Part shown: piece after piece, positions 1 to 11,109 of the stretch
Position numbering within the stretch: position 1 is the first letter of the stretch
Layout: the number at the start of each line of letters is the position of its first letter
NCBI GenBank assembly: GCA_016291655.1
Contig: JAEEYF010000035.1
Coordinates: 1 to 42,464 of the forward strand
From: Lachnospiraceae bacterium
Lineage (GTDB): Bacteria; Bacillota; Clostridia; Lachnospirales; Lachnospiraceae
Length of the DNA stretch: 42,464 bases
Direction of reading: 5' to 3'
Made by a program: the position numbers and the translations under genes
Notes under the pieces: generated by a model
What the model saw: only the letters and a program-made list of their open reading frames with translations
What the model was told of the DNA's origin: nothing
Databases searched by the model: none

Positions 1-2
1 CC

Positions 3-155
3 CCCTCCACCATCTCTCATCATATGACGGAGCTGAGGCAAAGCGGGCTCACCACCGAAGAATCCGTGAAGAACTCAAAGTTTTACGGTGTTTCAAAGAA
101 ACGGATCAAAGAGATACTTGACGCCGTTGGGAAAGATTTATTGGATCAGGCTTAG
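3..155 (+). CDS. C-terminal end of a winged-helix (ArsR-like) regulator, partial
   Basis: The reading frame is open from the left edge and stops with TAG at 153-155, so only the last 50 codons are visible. The peptide contains STISHHMTELRQSGL, which looks like the recognition helix and following turn of ArsR-type winged-helix DNA-binding proteins. A basic helix (KKRIKEIL) follows. The N-terminus and any sensor residues lie outside the window. It is convergent with recO. ArsR-like is a pattern call from a short fragment; a MarR-type or other wHTH protein is possible. Confidence 0.5.
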   Translation, partial: PSTISHHMTELRQSGLTTEESVKNSKFYGVSKKRIKEILDAVGKDLLDQA

Positions 156-188
156 GGACGGTGGAAAATGAACCCATAACCCCGTCCC
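155..188. terminator. inverted repeat between two convergent genes
   Basis: GGGACGG (155-161) pairs with CCGTCCC (182-188) around a 20-nt loop. It lies exactly in the gap between the stop of the plus-strand regulator fragment and the stop of recO. No clear T-tract follows on either side, so it may be a weak bidirectional terminator or a dispersed intergenic repeat. Confidence 0.35.
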
Positions 189-194
189 CGGGTA

Positions 195-944
195 TCAAAA
201 AATGTCAAGCATTTCTTCGGTTTTCATTTTGTGACCGACGCGGGTGCTGACCCAGGTAGCAACCACACGGTCGAGCTCTTCCAGCACGGTTTCCTTAACA
301 TTGAAGGAAAAGAGCCTTTCGAGGGGGGCGGAAACAATGTATTGAAGGGCGTACAGGGCAGAACGCGAAATGGGGAGCCCCGTGTGCTTCAGGTTGCAGG
401 CGTCGCAGACCACACCGCCCTTTTCGGCATCAAACAGGATTCTCTCCTCTTCCAAAAGGTCTTCACGATGGCAGAGTAGGCAGGAGTAGACCTCCGGCAT
501 TTCGCCGTCTTCCGTGAGGTAGCGCATTTCAAAGACGCGGCGCACAAGCTTCTTCGGCATCCGGGCCTTCTCCAGCGCTCTCATGGAAACATACATGAGA
601 TTTAATATCTGCCCGGGCTGCACATTTTCGCGGGACATGTAGAGGGCAAACTCGCACATATACATGCCGTAGTATATGCCGTTCATGTCATTGCGGATGT
701 CCCCGAAATAGGTCTTGATGTCCGCACCTTCCAGGTTGTAGCTGTCTCTGCCTTCGTAAAGGACAAACTCTCCGAAAGCAAATTGCTGGGAACACGCCAA
801 AAGGGCGCCGGTTGGTTTCCTTGCGCCCCTTGCAAATGCGGAGATCTTTCCCCGCTCCATTGTTAAGATTGTGATGCGTCGGTCATATTCCCCGACAGGC
901 ATGGCTGCTATCACCATACCCGTTACATTGATCTTGTTATACAT
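195..944 (-). CDS. recO: DNA repair protein RecO
   Basis: RecO anneals single strands and helps load RecA onto SSB-coated DNA in the RecFOR recombination pathway. The 249-residue protein has the normal family length. It opens with an OB-fold segment (VTGMVIAAMPVGEYDRRITI, then GARKP). A helical domain follows, with the zinc site CLLC and CDAC near residues 155-185 (CxxC-x(n)-CxxC) as in Gram-positive RecO. Its start overlaps the end of era by 8 nt, and era-recO is a common gene order in Firmicutes, so the two are almost certainly cotranscribed. It is the last gene of the guaB-to-recO run. Confidence 0.95.
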   Translation of the reverse strand: MYNKINVTGMVIAAMPVGEYDRRITILTMERGKISAFARGARKPTGALLACSQQFAFGEFVLYEGRDSYNLEGADIKTYFGDIRNDMNGIYYGMYMCEFALYMSRENVQPGQILNLMYVSMRALEKARMPKKLVRRVFEMRYLTEDGEMPEVYSCLLCHREDLLEEERILFDAEKGGVVCDACNLKHTGLPISRSALYALQYIVSAPLERLFSFNVKETVLEELDRVVATWVSTRVGHKMKTEEMLDIF

Positions 945-1881
945 CTACATCCTGCTTGTTGTATCCGAAATTCTTCATGAGGCTTTCCGAATCACGCCAG
1001 TCATTTCTGACTTTTACCCAAAGCTTCATATTAACCTTGCATTCGCAAAGTTTTTCGGTCTCTATACGTGCCTGCGTACCGATCTTTTTCAGCATGGCTC
1101 CCTGTTTGCCGATGATGATGCCCTTGTGGGATTCTCTCTCACAATAGATAGTAGCCTCAACATCCATACAGGTCTCGCCCGTGTCCTTCTTGGTACGTTC
1201 ATGCATTTTTTCTATGGTAACCGCAATGCCGTGAGGTATCTCGTCTCCCAGCAGTCTCAGGCATTTCTCTCTGATGATCTCGGCTGTGATGGCCCTTTCC
1301 GGCTGATCCGTAACCGTTTCCTCATCAAAGTACATGGGACCTTCGGGAAGATACTTGAAAACAGTGGCAAGCAGATCGTCGGTACCCTTTTGCCTGAACG
1401 CCGATATCGGTACTATTTCCGCAAATCTATACGCTTCATTATAGGTTTTGATGCAATCCGCAAGCTTTTCTCCTCTGGTCTTTTCCTTGTCATCCTTAAG
1501 CATATCCGTCTTGTTGATGACCAGGATGACGGGAAGCGCGAACTTCATAAGCGTATCTATCACGGTTCTTTCGCCCGCTCCGATAAAGGTGGAGGGTTCA
1601 ACCAGCCAAAGGACAACATCAGCATCCTGCAGCGTGGAGTTTGCAGCCTGAACCATATAGTCTCCAAGCTTGTTCTTTGCCTTGTGAATGCCCGGTGTAT
1701 CGAGGAAAACGATCTGTCCTCTCTCATCGGTATACACGGTCTGTATCCTGTTTCTCGTAGTTTGCGGTTTATCCGAGGTAATGGCGATCTTCTGGCCGAT
1801 GAGAGCATTCATCAAAGTTGACTTGCCCACATTCGGCCTTCCGATTATCGTCACATATCCTGATTTAAAATTTTCGTTCAT
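937..1881 (-). CDS. era: GTPase Era
   Basis: Era is a GTP-binding protein that binds the 3' end of 16S rRNA and assists 30S ribosome assembly. The 314-residue product carries G1 GRPNVGKST (14-22), G3 DTPG (61-64) with the Era-type IHKAK continuation, and G4 NKTD (123-126). A C-terminal KH RNA-binding domain contains GIIIGKQGAMLKKIG. The start has AAAGGTGAT just upstream. The gap to the upstream M16C peptidase gene is 9 nt and recO overlaps its 3' end, which indicates one operon. Confidence 0.97.
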   Translation of the reverse strand: MNENFKSGYVTIIGRPNVGKSTLMNALIGQKIAITSDKPQTTRNRIQTVYTDERGQIVFLDTPGIHKAKNKLGDYMVQAANSTLQDADVVLWLVEPSTFIGAGERTVIDTLMKFALPVILVINKTDMLKDDKEKTRGEKLADCIKTYNEAYRFAEIVPISAFRQKGTDDLLATVFKYLPEGPMYFDEETVTDQPERAITAEIIREKCLRLLGDEIPHGIAVTIEKMHERTKKDTGETCMDVEATIYCERESHKGIIIGKQGAMLKKIGTQARIETEKLCECKVNMKLWVKVRNDWRDSESLMKNFGYNKQDVDV

Positions 1882-1890
1882 TTATCACCT

Positions 1891-4812
1891 TTACAATAAA
1901 GCTTCCACCGTCTTGAACAGATCCTTGCACTCTTCAACGGCGTTTGCGGAACCCACGGTGCAGATGAGATTCTGATCAAGGACCGCACGAACAAGCTTCG
2001 ATGCTTCTCTAATGTCCTGAGGTGTGCAATTCAATGCCTCAAGACGGGTCTTCATAATGTCCTCATATGTTCTGTGGTCGATATACGAAGCAAATGATCT
2101 CTCTCCTGCCTGTCTGGGAGTGAGCGGTGCGTCGATCTTACCGAAGGTACCTATCACGGCCTTTGTCATCTCTCTCTCATCCGCCTCAAAATTCGCAAGA
2201 TAGTCGGCAAGCTTCTCATATACTTCATTGGTAGCCTTGAGATTGGGATCTCTGTAAGAGCCAAGATAGGTGAAGCCGGAATCCGATCCAAAATTGATCC
2301 ATGCACCATAGGCACCGCCCTTTACGCGGATCTCGTTCCAAAGGTAACCGTAGCTCAGCATCGAAGTCAGAACCTGAAGCACGCCCGATCTCTCAAAGCC
2401 GGCTTTCTTAAAGTTTCCGCCTCTGCATACATATTGTACCGTTCCGGGCGTCTTGAAGCCCTCATTCTTTGCGGAAACACGAAGCTTCAACGCCTTTGCC
2501 TGTTTTTTGGAAGGAAGGATGTCATATACGGACTCTATGCCCTTCTTACATTTGTCTATGCCTTCCTTGTCACTGATTATGCTGACAACAAGGTTTTCAC
2601 GGGTAAATATCTTTCCCGCAACCTCCTTGATCCTTTCAGCAACCTCTTCCGCATTCTTGTCATAGTTGTCAAGTATCCGCTTGATACTGCGATAATATCC
2701 GACACCGTTTACCGAATCATCGAAAACACCGGATTCCAGGTCATATGCCTTGAGTCTTATGGACGCTATTGCAGTGCCGTTCCCCATAAGGCGCGATTCC
2801 ATTCCGGATCTGCTTTCCAGGAAGATCTCCTTGTTTCTCTTGGTGTCACTGTACTTTGAACCGGACAGTACCTCGCACAAAAGTTCAAAGGTCTTATCGA
2901 TCTGAGTATAGAGGCAGGAGCCCTTTAAGAAAAGGAAGGGCACGTAGGTCTTGTAATCATTGTAATCTATATAGTAATCCATAGATGAATGGATACCGCC
3001 GGTGTACATGTTGATCTCATCATTCAGATCCCCGTAGCTGTGCTTGTCGGTGTCAACGATCGCAAGGCAGTTGTTGAGCAGATTTGCATATTCAAGCTCT
3101 TCGCTCGTCAGGCAATCCACCTTGAAGCCCAAACGGATGTACGCGATACCGTTGGTGTCGTAATCATGCCATACAACATCTCCGAGATAGGGAAGGATCT
3201 TTTCGTTATTGAAGCCCTTGCCTTCTTTTTTGATGTCAGAGATCTCAAGAAGAGGGATCTTCTTCATATCCTCTTCGCTTGAAGGCTCCTCCTGATATTT
3301 CTTGAGCTTGGCGGTATCTTCAATAAGTTTTTTAAGTTCAGCCTTGGAAAGAGATGCCTTGTAGTCGGCAAGCTTCGCGGCAAGTGCGTCGGATTTTTCC
3401 TTATTGAGACCGATCTTGGGGCTGACGGTGAGAACAGCGCCATGCTTTGAATCAAGGAAGTACTCTTTGATCAGGTCCTCAAACCATCTTGTGCCGACTT
3501 TCTTTCTGAGCTCTGCATATGCCTCGCCCATGCGCATATTATCAAAGACCATGTTGTCATCATACAACCATGTGCTGAGAGCGGTGATACCGTACATAAG
3601 TCCCTTCGGATAGCCGCCGAAGTCAGCTTCTCTGTACTTGAACTCCTGAGCATTGATAGCCGCATTTACGGTATTAACATTGATGCCCTCGTCCACTACC
3701 TTCTGAAGTGTGGTACGGATGATATCGACAAACCTGTCAACCTGTCCGGGTTTAGCGTTTTTAACATCTACCGAAAAGTAGGGCTGAAGGACTCCGCCGT
3801 CATAATAATCCCATACTTCATCGCCTATGCCTGCTTCAACGAGTGCCTTCTTTACAGGTGCACCCTGGGCTCCGAAAAGACAATAATCCAGAACTTCAAA
3901 GCTCAGCCCCTTAAGCAGGTCTGTGTTCTCTCCCGCAAGTACGTTGTAGGAATAGTAAACTCCCTTACCGTCCTCTCTCTCTTCCTCCGCGGAATAGAAT
4001 CTCTCAAATCTCTTGATCGAACCGTAAGGCTTCTGTGTCTTGATCGACGAATCAACCGTGATCTTATCGAAATGAGACAGATACTCTCTGTCCATCCAAT
4101 TGAGCTGTTCCTCAACATCCACATCACCGTACAGCCAGATGTAGCTGTTTGTGGGATGATAGAAGGTCTTATGGAATGCTCTGTAGTTTTCAATTGTAAG
4201 GTTGGGAATATCATCCGGATCGCCGCCGGATTCCACACCATACTCCGTATCGGGGAATAAAACATCCGTAACCGAGCGCTGTGCTACGGAATCGGGGTTT
4301 GAGAATACCCCCTTCATTTCGGAATAAACAACACCGTTTATCTTGATGTCGTCATTTTCATTTTCAAGTTCGTAATGCCAACCCTCCTGCTTAAAGATCT
4401 CATCGACCTTATGCAGATTCGGATAAAAAACCGCATCCAAATAAACGTTTTCAAGATTCCTGAAATCCTTATCATTGCAGCTTGCAACGGGATAAATGGT
4501 CTTATCCGAAAACGTCATGGCATTCAAAAAAGTATTGAGTGAACCTTTTACAAGTTCCACAAAAGGGTCCTTTGAAGGAAATTTTTCGGAACCGCAAAGT
4601 ACTGTATGTTCGGTAATATGTGCAACACCTGTGGAATCCTTGGGCGGAGTTTTAAAACCTATGCAAAACACCTTGTTTTCATCACTGTTTTTTACAACGC
4701 CAATACGGGCACCCGTCTTCTTGTGTCTGAACAAAAAGCCTGTGCCCTTAACGTCCGCGAGTTCCTCGGTTTTAAGCAACTCGTAACCGGGAAGATTGTT
4801 AAATTGTTCCAT
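1891..4812 (-). CDS. M16C-family zinc metallopeptidase (presequence-protease/insulinase type)
   Basis: Large metallopeptidase of the pitrilysin/insulinase clan, of the kind that degrades oligopeptides inside a closed two-half chamber. The inverted zinc motif HITEH (HxxEH) lies about 65 residues from the chosen start, with a downstream glutamate in NLENVYLDAV as likely third ligand. Length is about 973 residues, which fits the fused two-half M16C/PreP type. An ATG 27 nt further upstream (4839) also opens the frame but has no Shine-Dalgarno. The ATG at 4812 follows AAAGGCAGAAGAGA and is preferred; it overlaps the PilZ gene by 14 nt. No signal peptide is seen, so it is probably cytoplasmic. The gene sits between the PilZ gene and era in one operon. 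Confidence 0.9.
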   Translation of the reverse strand: MEQFNNLPGYELLKTEELADVKGTGFLFRHKKTGARIGVVKNSDENKVFCIGFKTPPKDSTGVAHITEHTVLCGSEKFPSKDPFVELVKGSLNTFLNAMTFSDKTIYPVASCNDKDFRNLENVYLDAVFYPNLHKVDEIFKQEGWHYELENENDDIKINGVVYSEMKGVFSNPDSVAQRSVTDVLFPDTEYGVESGGDPDDIPNLTIENYRAFHKTFYHPTNSYIWLYGDVDVEEQLNWMDREYLSHFDKITVDSSIKTQKPYGSIKRFERFYSAEEEREDGKGVYYSYNVLAGENTDLLKGLSFEVLDYCLFGAQGAPVKKALVEAGIGDEVWDYYDGGVLQPYFSVDVKNAKPGQVDRFVDIIRTTLQKVVDEGINVNTVNAAINAQEFKYREADFGGYPKGLMYGITALSTWLYDDNMVFDNMRMGEAYAELRKKVGTRWFEDLIKEYFLDSKHGAVLTVSPKIGLNKEKSDALAAKLADYKASLSKAELKKLIEDTAKLKKYQEEPSSEEDMKKIPLLEISDIKKEGKGFNNEKILPYLGDVVWHDYDTNGIAYIRLGFKVDCLTSEELEYANLLNNCLAIVDTDKHSYGDLNDEINMYTGGIHSSMDYYIDYNDYKTYVPFLFLKGSCLYTQIDKTFELLCEVLSGSKYSDTKRNKEIFLESRSGMESRLMGNGTAIASIRLKAYDLESGVFDDSVNGVGYYRSIKRILDNYDKNAEEVAERIKEVAGKIFTRENLVVSIISDKEGIDKCKKGIESVYDILPSKKQAKALKLRVSAKNEGFKTPGTVQYVCRGGNFKKAGFERSGVLQVLTSMLSYGYLWNEIRVKGGAYGAWINFGSDSGFTYLGSYRDPNLKATNEVYEKLADYLANFEADEREMTKAVIGTFGKIDAPLTPRQAGERSFASYIDHRTYEDIMKTRLEALNCTPQDIREASKLVRAVLDQNLICTVGSANAVEECKDLFKTVEALL

Positions 4813-5170
4813 TCTCTTCTGCCTTTCTTTCGAAGTCATCGAAAATATAGTTCAGAACAGAGGCAAGCCCAATGAATGTGCATCCGTATGCATATTCACC
4901 GTCTTCCTTTTCCTGTTTGCGAATAATCTGAACAACACAGAAGAGTGCATTATCACTGTCACCAAGTTCCAGTCTTGCGTTAAAGTAATAATCAACCGGG
5001 AAGTTGCCCTTTGACCTAAACCCGATTCCATTTCTCGAAACATCCGTTACCGTAATGGGAACAGCCGTTTCAATCTTTTCAATATCGCTCTGCTTGAAAA
5101 GCTTAGAAATCGTGAGTTCAAGTTTAACAGGTATTCTCTTGCTTCTACGCTTTTCAACCATGTCAGCCAT
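4799..5170 (-). CDS. PilZ domain protein, likely c-di-GMP binding
   Basis: A 123-residue single-domain protein. It has the two PilZ signatures that bind cyclic di-GMP: RxxxR (R8-R12, RRSKR) and DxSxxG (D43, S45, G48 in DVSRNGIG). The rest is a predicted beta-barrel with a short C-terminal helix. There is no output domain, so it probably acts by protein-protein contact. It lies 23 nt downstream of guaB and overlaps the next gene, so it is cotranscribed with a purine gene and a peptidase; its partner cannot be read from the context. Confidence 0.85.
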   Translation of the reverse strand: MADMVEKRRSKRIPVKLELTISKLFKQSDIEKIETAVPITVTDVSRNGIGFRSKGNFPVDYYFNARLELGDSDNALFCVVQIIRKQEKEDGEYAYGCTFIGLASVLNYIFDDFERKAEENGTI

Positions 5171-5193
5171 ACCTTCTCAAACTCCTTTGTATA

Positions 5194-6681
<1,488 letters not shown>

Positions 6682-6687
6682 TTACCT

Positions 6688-6716
6688 ATTATAATCTCGA
6701 AAAAAAATTAAAGCAA
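6688..6716 (-). promoter_or_regulatory. promoter of the guaB operon
   Basis: Read on the minus strand: -35 TTGCTT (6711-6716), 17-nt spacer, -10 TATAAT (6688-6693). The start codon lies 34 nt downstream of the -10 box. No riboswitch fits in such a short leader. Confidence 0.75.
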
Positions 6717-6726
6717 GAAACAAAAA

Positions 6727-6759
6727 CGCTGTCATTCATTGTTTAAATGAATGACAGCG
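6727..6759 (-). terminator. Rho-independent terminator of the groESL operon
   Basis: A perfect 14-bp stem, CGCTGTCATTCATT paired with AATGAATGACAGCG around a 5-nt loop. On the minus strand it is followed by TTTTTG. It lies 45 nt after the stop of the small membrane protein and just upstream of the guaB promoter. Confidence 0.88.
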
Positions 6760-6803
6760 ATTAGTGTTTTTAATGACCGCAGTTCATAACAGTCACGGAA
6801 GGC

Positions 6804-7307
6804 TTAGTATTCAACGACTTTTCTTGGTGCTTTCTGTTTCATTCTGCGGATCATCTCCTCAGAAGGTTCAAAAAGATACATCTTGTATTGCTCGCCGGCT
6901 GCGGTAACAAGTCCCCAGATCTTTGCCATGGGCTCACGACTGGAAAAATCGATCTTTGCAACACCGTCTCTGTTGTAGCCGTCAAGCGCATGAGAATTCA
7001 CAGGTGCAACCGAAACAACCTGTTCCAAGTCCACACGTACCATATGCTTACGTCTTTCACCGTTCATTATCTTGTCAAAATCAAGCTGTCCGTCGCAGAA
7101 TACATATTCATATTCAACATTGAGTCTCGGAAAAACAAAGTATGCAACGATACCCAATGCCAAACCGAGGAGCAGGATCAACGTTTGTCCGAAGAGAAAC
7201 GCCGCCGCAACGGCCAAAACTATTCCTGTGATCATCAATACTTTAATAGCCGTATCCTTGGCCGTTTTACGTTTTTTTGCTCTTGCTTCGCAGTAATTTC
7301 CTTCCAT
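6804..7307 (-). CDS. small membrane protein downstream of groEL (DUF6106-like)
   Basis: A 167-residue protein with a basic N-terminus and two closely spaced hydrophobic segments at about residues 22-42 and 44-60. A soluble C-terminal domain with alternating beta strands follows (about 65-167). It resembles the DUF6106 proteins often found beside groEL in Lachnospiraceae; that is from memory and no function is known to me. It starts 24 nt after groEL and ends before a strong terminator, so it is the last gene of the CIRCE-controlled operon and probably heat inducible. Confidence 0.65.
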   Translation of the reverse strand: MEGNYCEARAKKRKTAKDTAIKVLMITGIVLAVAAAFLFGQTLILLLGLALGIVAYFVFPRLNVEYEYVFCDGQLDFDKIMNGERRKHMVRVDLEQVVSVAPVNSHALDGYNRDGVAKIDFSSREPMAKIWGLVTAAGEQYKMYLFEPSEEMIRRMKQKAPRKVVEY

Positions 7308-7331
7308 AATAACCGTCCGTTCTTTCAGTTT

Positions 7332-8972
<1,641 letters not shown>

Positions 8973-8990
8973 TCAATCTAATTTTTTCGA

Positions 8991-9278
8991 TCAGTCTTCT
9001 ACGATCGCAACTATATCATTCTGTCTTACAACAACAAATTCCTCATTTCCGAGCTTTACTTCGGTTCCCGAGTATTTGGAGTAAATGACCTTGTCACCGA
9101 CCTTGACCTGCATGGCAACTTCCTTGCCATCAACCATTCCTCCGGGACCTACAGCAACAACCTCCGCCTGCTGAGGCTTCTCCTGAGCCTGTCCGGGAAG
9201 TACGATCCCCGACTTTGTTGTTTCTTCGGCCTTAAGCTGCTTTAAAACCACCTTATCACCCAACGGTACCAATTTCAT
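8991..9278 (-). CDS. groES: co-chaperonin GroES (10 kDa)
   Basis: Lid of the GroEL chamber. The 95-residue protein starts MKLVPLGDKVVLKQ, contains the mobile-loop sequence TKSGIVLPGQAQEKPQQAEVV, and ends with a typical VVRQNDIVAIVED. The frame is open 15 codons further upstream, but the ATG at 9278 directly follows AAGGAGG and matches the family start. It is the first gene of the operon, under a CIRCE-bearing promoter. Confidence 0.97.
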   Translation of the reverse strand: MKLVPLGDKVVLKQLKAEETTKSGIVLPGQAQEKPQQAEVVAVGPGGMVDGKEVAMQVKVGDKVIYSKYSGTEVKLGNEEFVVVRQNDIVAIVED

Positions 9279-9316
9279 ATTATTTTCCTCCTTAGAGTAA
9301 TTATTTATGATTGTTA

Positions 9317-9343
9317 TTAGCACTCATTTAATCTGAGTGCTAA
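9317..9343. promoter_or_regulatory. CIRCE operator (HrcA binding site)
   Basis: A perfect TTAGCACTC-N9-GAGTGCTAA inverted repeat, the textbook CIRCE element. It lies between the groESL promoter and the groES start, so HrcA is expected to repress this operon. hrcA itself is not in the window. Confidence 0.97.
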
Positions 9344-9355
9344 ACGCTGTAACAT

Positions 9356-9383
9356 ATATTAACACAAAACCTCAAAATGTCAA
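9356..9383 (-). promoter_or_regulatory. promoter of groES-groEL
   Basis: On the minus strand: -35 TTGACA (9378-9383), 16-nt spacer, -10 TAATAT (9356-9361). The CIRCE element begins 12 nt further downstream, over the expected transcription start. Confidence 0.75.
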
Positions 9384-9391
9384 CCGCTATA

Positions 9392-9430
9392 TTATTAAAA
9401 AAATATAACCGGAGGTCAAGTTCCCTCCGG
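9392..9430 (-). terminator. Rho-independent terminator overlapping the stop codon of the DUF6062 gene
   Basis: CCGGAGG (9409-9415) pairs with CCTCCGG (9424-9430); the TGA stop lies in the 8-nt loop. On the minus strand the stem is followed by TTATATTTTTTT. The terminator therefore begins inside the last codons of the gene. Confidence 0.75.
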
Positions 9431-10153
9431 CTTATAATAGATGGAATTATTTTTCATCATGGACCGCTGCAGCGCGTCCTTTGAATCCTTCCATGGTTCA
9501 TCGGCATATCTGTAATCAAACTTATCGATAAACCAGGACAGGTCGTCACGGACCCTTTTGACATTGTTCAACCAGATCTCCGAACAAACTGCGTTAAACT
9601 CCGCAGCCTGTGCTGTTCCGAGGGCTTCGGGACTCTTTTTCAAAAGAAGGCTGTAATGGGAGTTGCAAAACCCTTTGCATTCTTTAAAACGAGTCCGAAA
9701 ATCGGGATCGTTTTCATAGAGCCAAAACATGGTAGCTATATATCTTTCAAAGATCTCATAAACTCTCAAACATACAAAACAACTGGTTTCCAGCTTATCA
9801 AGATAATCGGATACCTCGTTTTTTTCATTGCCTCCCCTCTTGAGGAAGGAAGACTTTTTAAACGGCTTAAGGCTTTTTTGCCTTTTCTCGGCCTCATTTA
9901 TCATCCTGTCCGCATGAGTTTTCAACATCAGCGCAAGCCCGAGACGATTTCCCCGTTCATACAGTTTTTCAACGTGTCTCTCGCAAAAGCCCATGCGATC
10001 CGTCACCATCCTGACGTCATCCTCCATGTAGCTGGGTCCCAGCGTGAACTCAAGAGCACCTTCTTCTATGGAATGATACATGGAGCAAACAGGACATTCG
10101 GTCTTTTCTTCAAAGGCTTCATTGACAGGAATGGTGTACAGCTGTTCTTTCAT
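9416..10153 (-). CDS. DUF6062 family cysteine-rich protein
   Basis: A 245-residue soluble protein of unknown function that I match to DUF6062. It has two similar halves, each with a CxxC followed by a CxxH pair: CPVC and CERH in the first, CFVC and CNSH in the second. This suggests two duplicated metal-binding or redox sites. Its ATG overlaps the stop of the upstream DUF2225 gene by 1 nt, so translation is probably coupled. The two cysteine-rich proteins may work together, but that is inference. Confidence 0.8.
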   Translation of the reverse strand: MKEQLYTIPVNEAFEEKTECPVCSMYHSIEEGALEFTLGPSYMEDDVRMVTDRMGFCERHVEKLYERGNRLGLALMLKTHADRMINEAEKRQKSLKPFKKSSFLKRGGNEKNEVSDYLDKLETSCFVCLRVYEIFERYIATMFWLYENDPDFRTRFKECKGFCNSHYSLLLKKSPEALGTAQAAEFNAVCSEIWLNNVKRVRDDLSWFIDKFDYRYADEPWKDSKDALQRSMMKNNSIYYKPEGT

Positions 10154-11007
10154 CAGCTCTCCTTCTTTCCGGTTGCTTCGTATATGAGATCCTTCATATC
10201 TCTTGCTTTTTCTTTGATCCTGTCATTTACGTTCTTGGCCGTAATGACTCTTGCACAAAGTCTCAAAGCATCATCGTACTTTCCGATCTTTCTTGCAAGC
10301 TCGGCGGTAAGATAGGTAACCGTAGTTTCATCCATACCGCACATAGGGAAATTTTCCTTGGAAAATGCTTCCGTAAAGCCTTCATATGCATTTACGAGCG
10401 CTTCGTTTTCAGCTTCCTGCAGTCCTTTGATCACAGCTTCCCTATTGGGGGTGTCCTTCGGAAGAGTCTCGCTTTTTCCTCTGAGCAGCCAGCCCATCTT
10501 CAGGCAGGTATATGCCTTTTCGCTCGCTTTTCCTCTTTTTACTATCGAGCAGAGCAATGCAAGCTTATGCCTTGTGAGCGCATCATCATAGGTCATGATC
10601 TCACCGGGCTCTTTGATGCCTCTGAATGCCTTGCATACATTGTCACGGATAAGTTTCATCTGGCCTGAGGTGGGATTAATGTTAAAGTATCTGGTCAATA
10701 CGGAATAACCGCAATTGGGACAGGTAACAGCATCATATTTAAGGGTGTCGAACTGATATTTCGGGCGAAGATCGCTGTCCGAGCCAACCAGTTTAACCTT
10801 ACCCGTTCTTACTGTTCTGGCCTTGAATTCCTTGTCACAGACAGGACATTTGTAGGTCTTATCAAAAATAAAATCAACTTCCTTAAGTTCAACAGGCTCT
10901 TTTCTCTTCTTTTGAGCTGCAGCAAGTTTTGCCTTCTCATCTTCGAACACTTTAACATTCGTAAGACCGCCCATTCCAATTTCTTCAAGCCCTGAGAATA
11001 ATCCCAT
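10153..11007 (-). CDS. DUF2225 family protein
   Basis: A 284-residue protein of unknown function. Near the N-terminus are two zinc-ribbon-like CxxC pairs: CPVC in YKCPVCDKEF and CPNC in VTCPNCGYSVL. The helical remainder resembles TPR-like repeats. The frame is open 8 codons upstream of the chosen start, but the ATG at 11007 follows GGAGGAAGAGAA at ideal distance. It has its own promoter and is translationally coupled to the DUF6062 gene. Confidence 0.85.
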   Translation of the reverse strand: MGLFSGLEEIGMGGLTNVKVFEDEKAKLAAAQKKRKEPVELKEVDFIFDKTYKCPVCDKEFKARTVRTGKVKLVGSDSDLRPKYQFDTLKYDAVTCPNCGYSVLTRYFNINPTSGQMKLIRDNVCKAFRGIKEPGEIMTYDDALTRHKLALLCSIVKRGKASEKAYTCLKMGWLLRGKSETLPKDTPNREAVIKGLQEAENEALVNAYEGFTEAFSKENFPMCGMDETTVTYLTAELARKIGKYDDALRLCARVITAKNVNDRIKEKARDMKDLIYEATGKKES

Positions 11008-11055
11008 TTCTCTTCCTCCGCAATTGTTCAATCAACTGTTTGTTTTAACTTTAAT

Positions 11056-11084
11056 ATTTTAAAACAACGGTACTTAAAATTCAA
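11056..11084 (-). promoter_or_regulatory. promoter of the DUF2225-DUF6062 pair
   Basis: On the minus strand: -35 TTGAAT (11079-11084), 17-nt spacer, -10 TAAAAT (11056-11061), about 50 nt upstream of the start codon. Confidence 0.55.
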
Positions 11085-11109
11085 GTCCAAATGCTCCCTT
11101 TGAACCAAA

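Noticed and set aside
871-1821. Long plus-strand ORF opposite era
   Set aside because: Antisense shadow of era and recO; no family motifs and no ribosome site.
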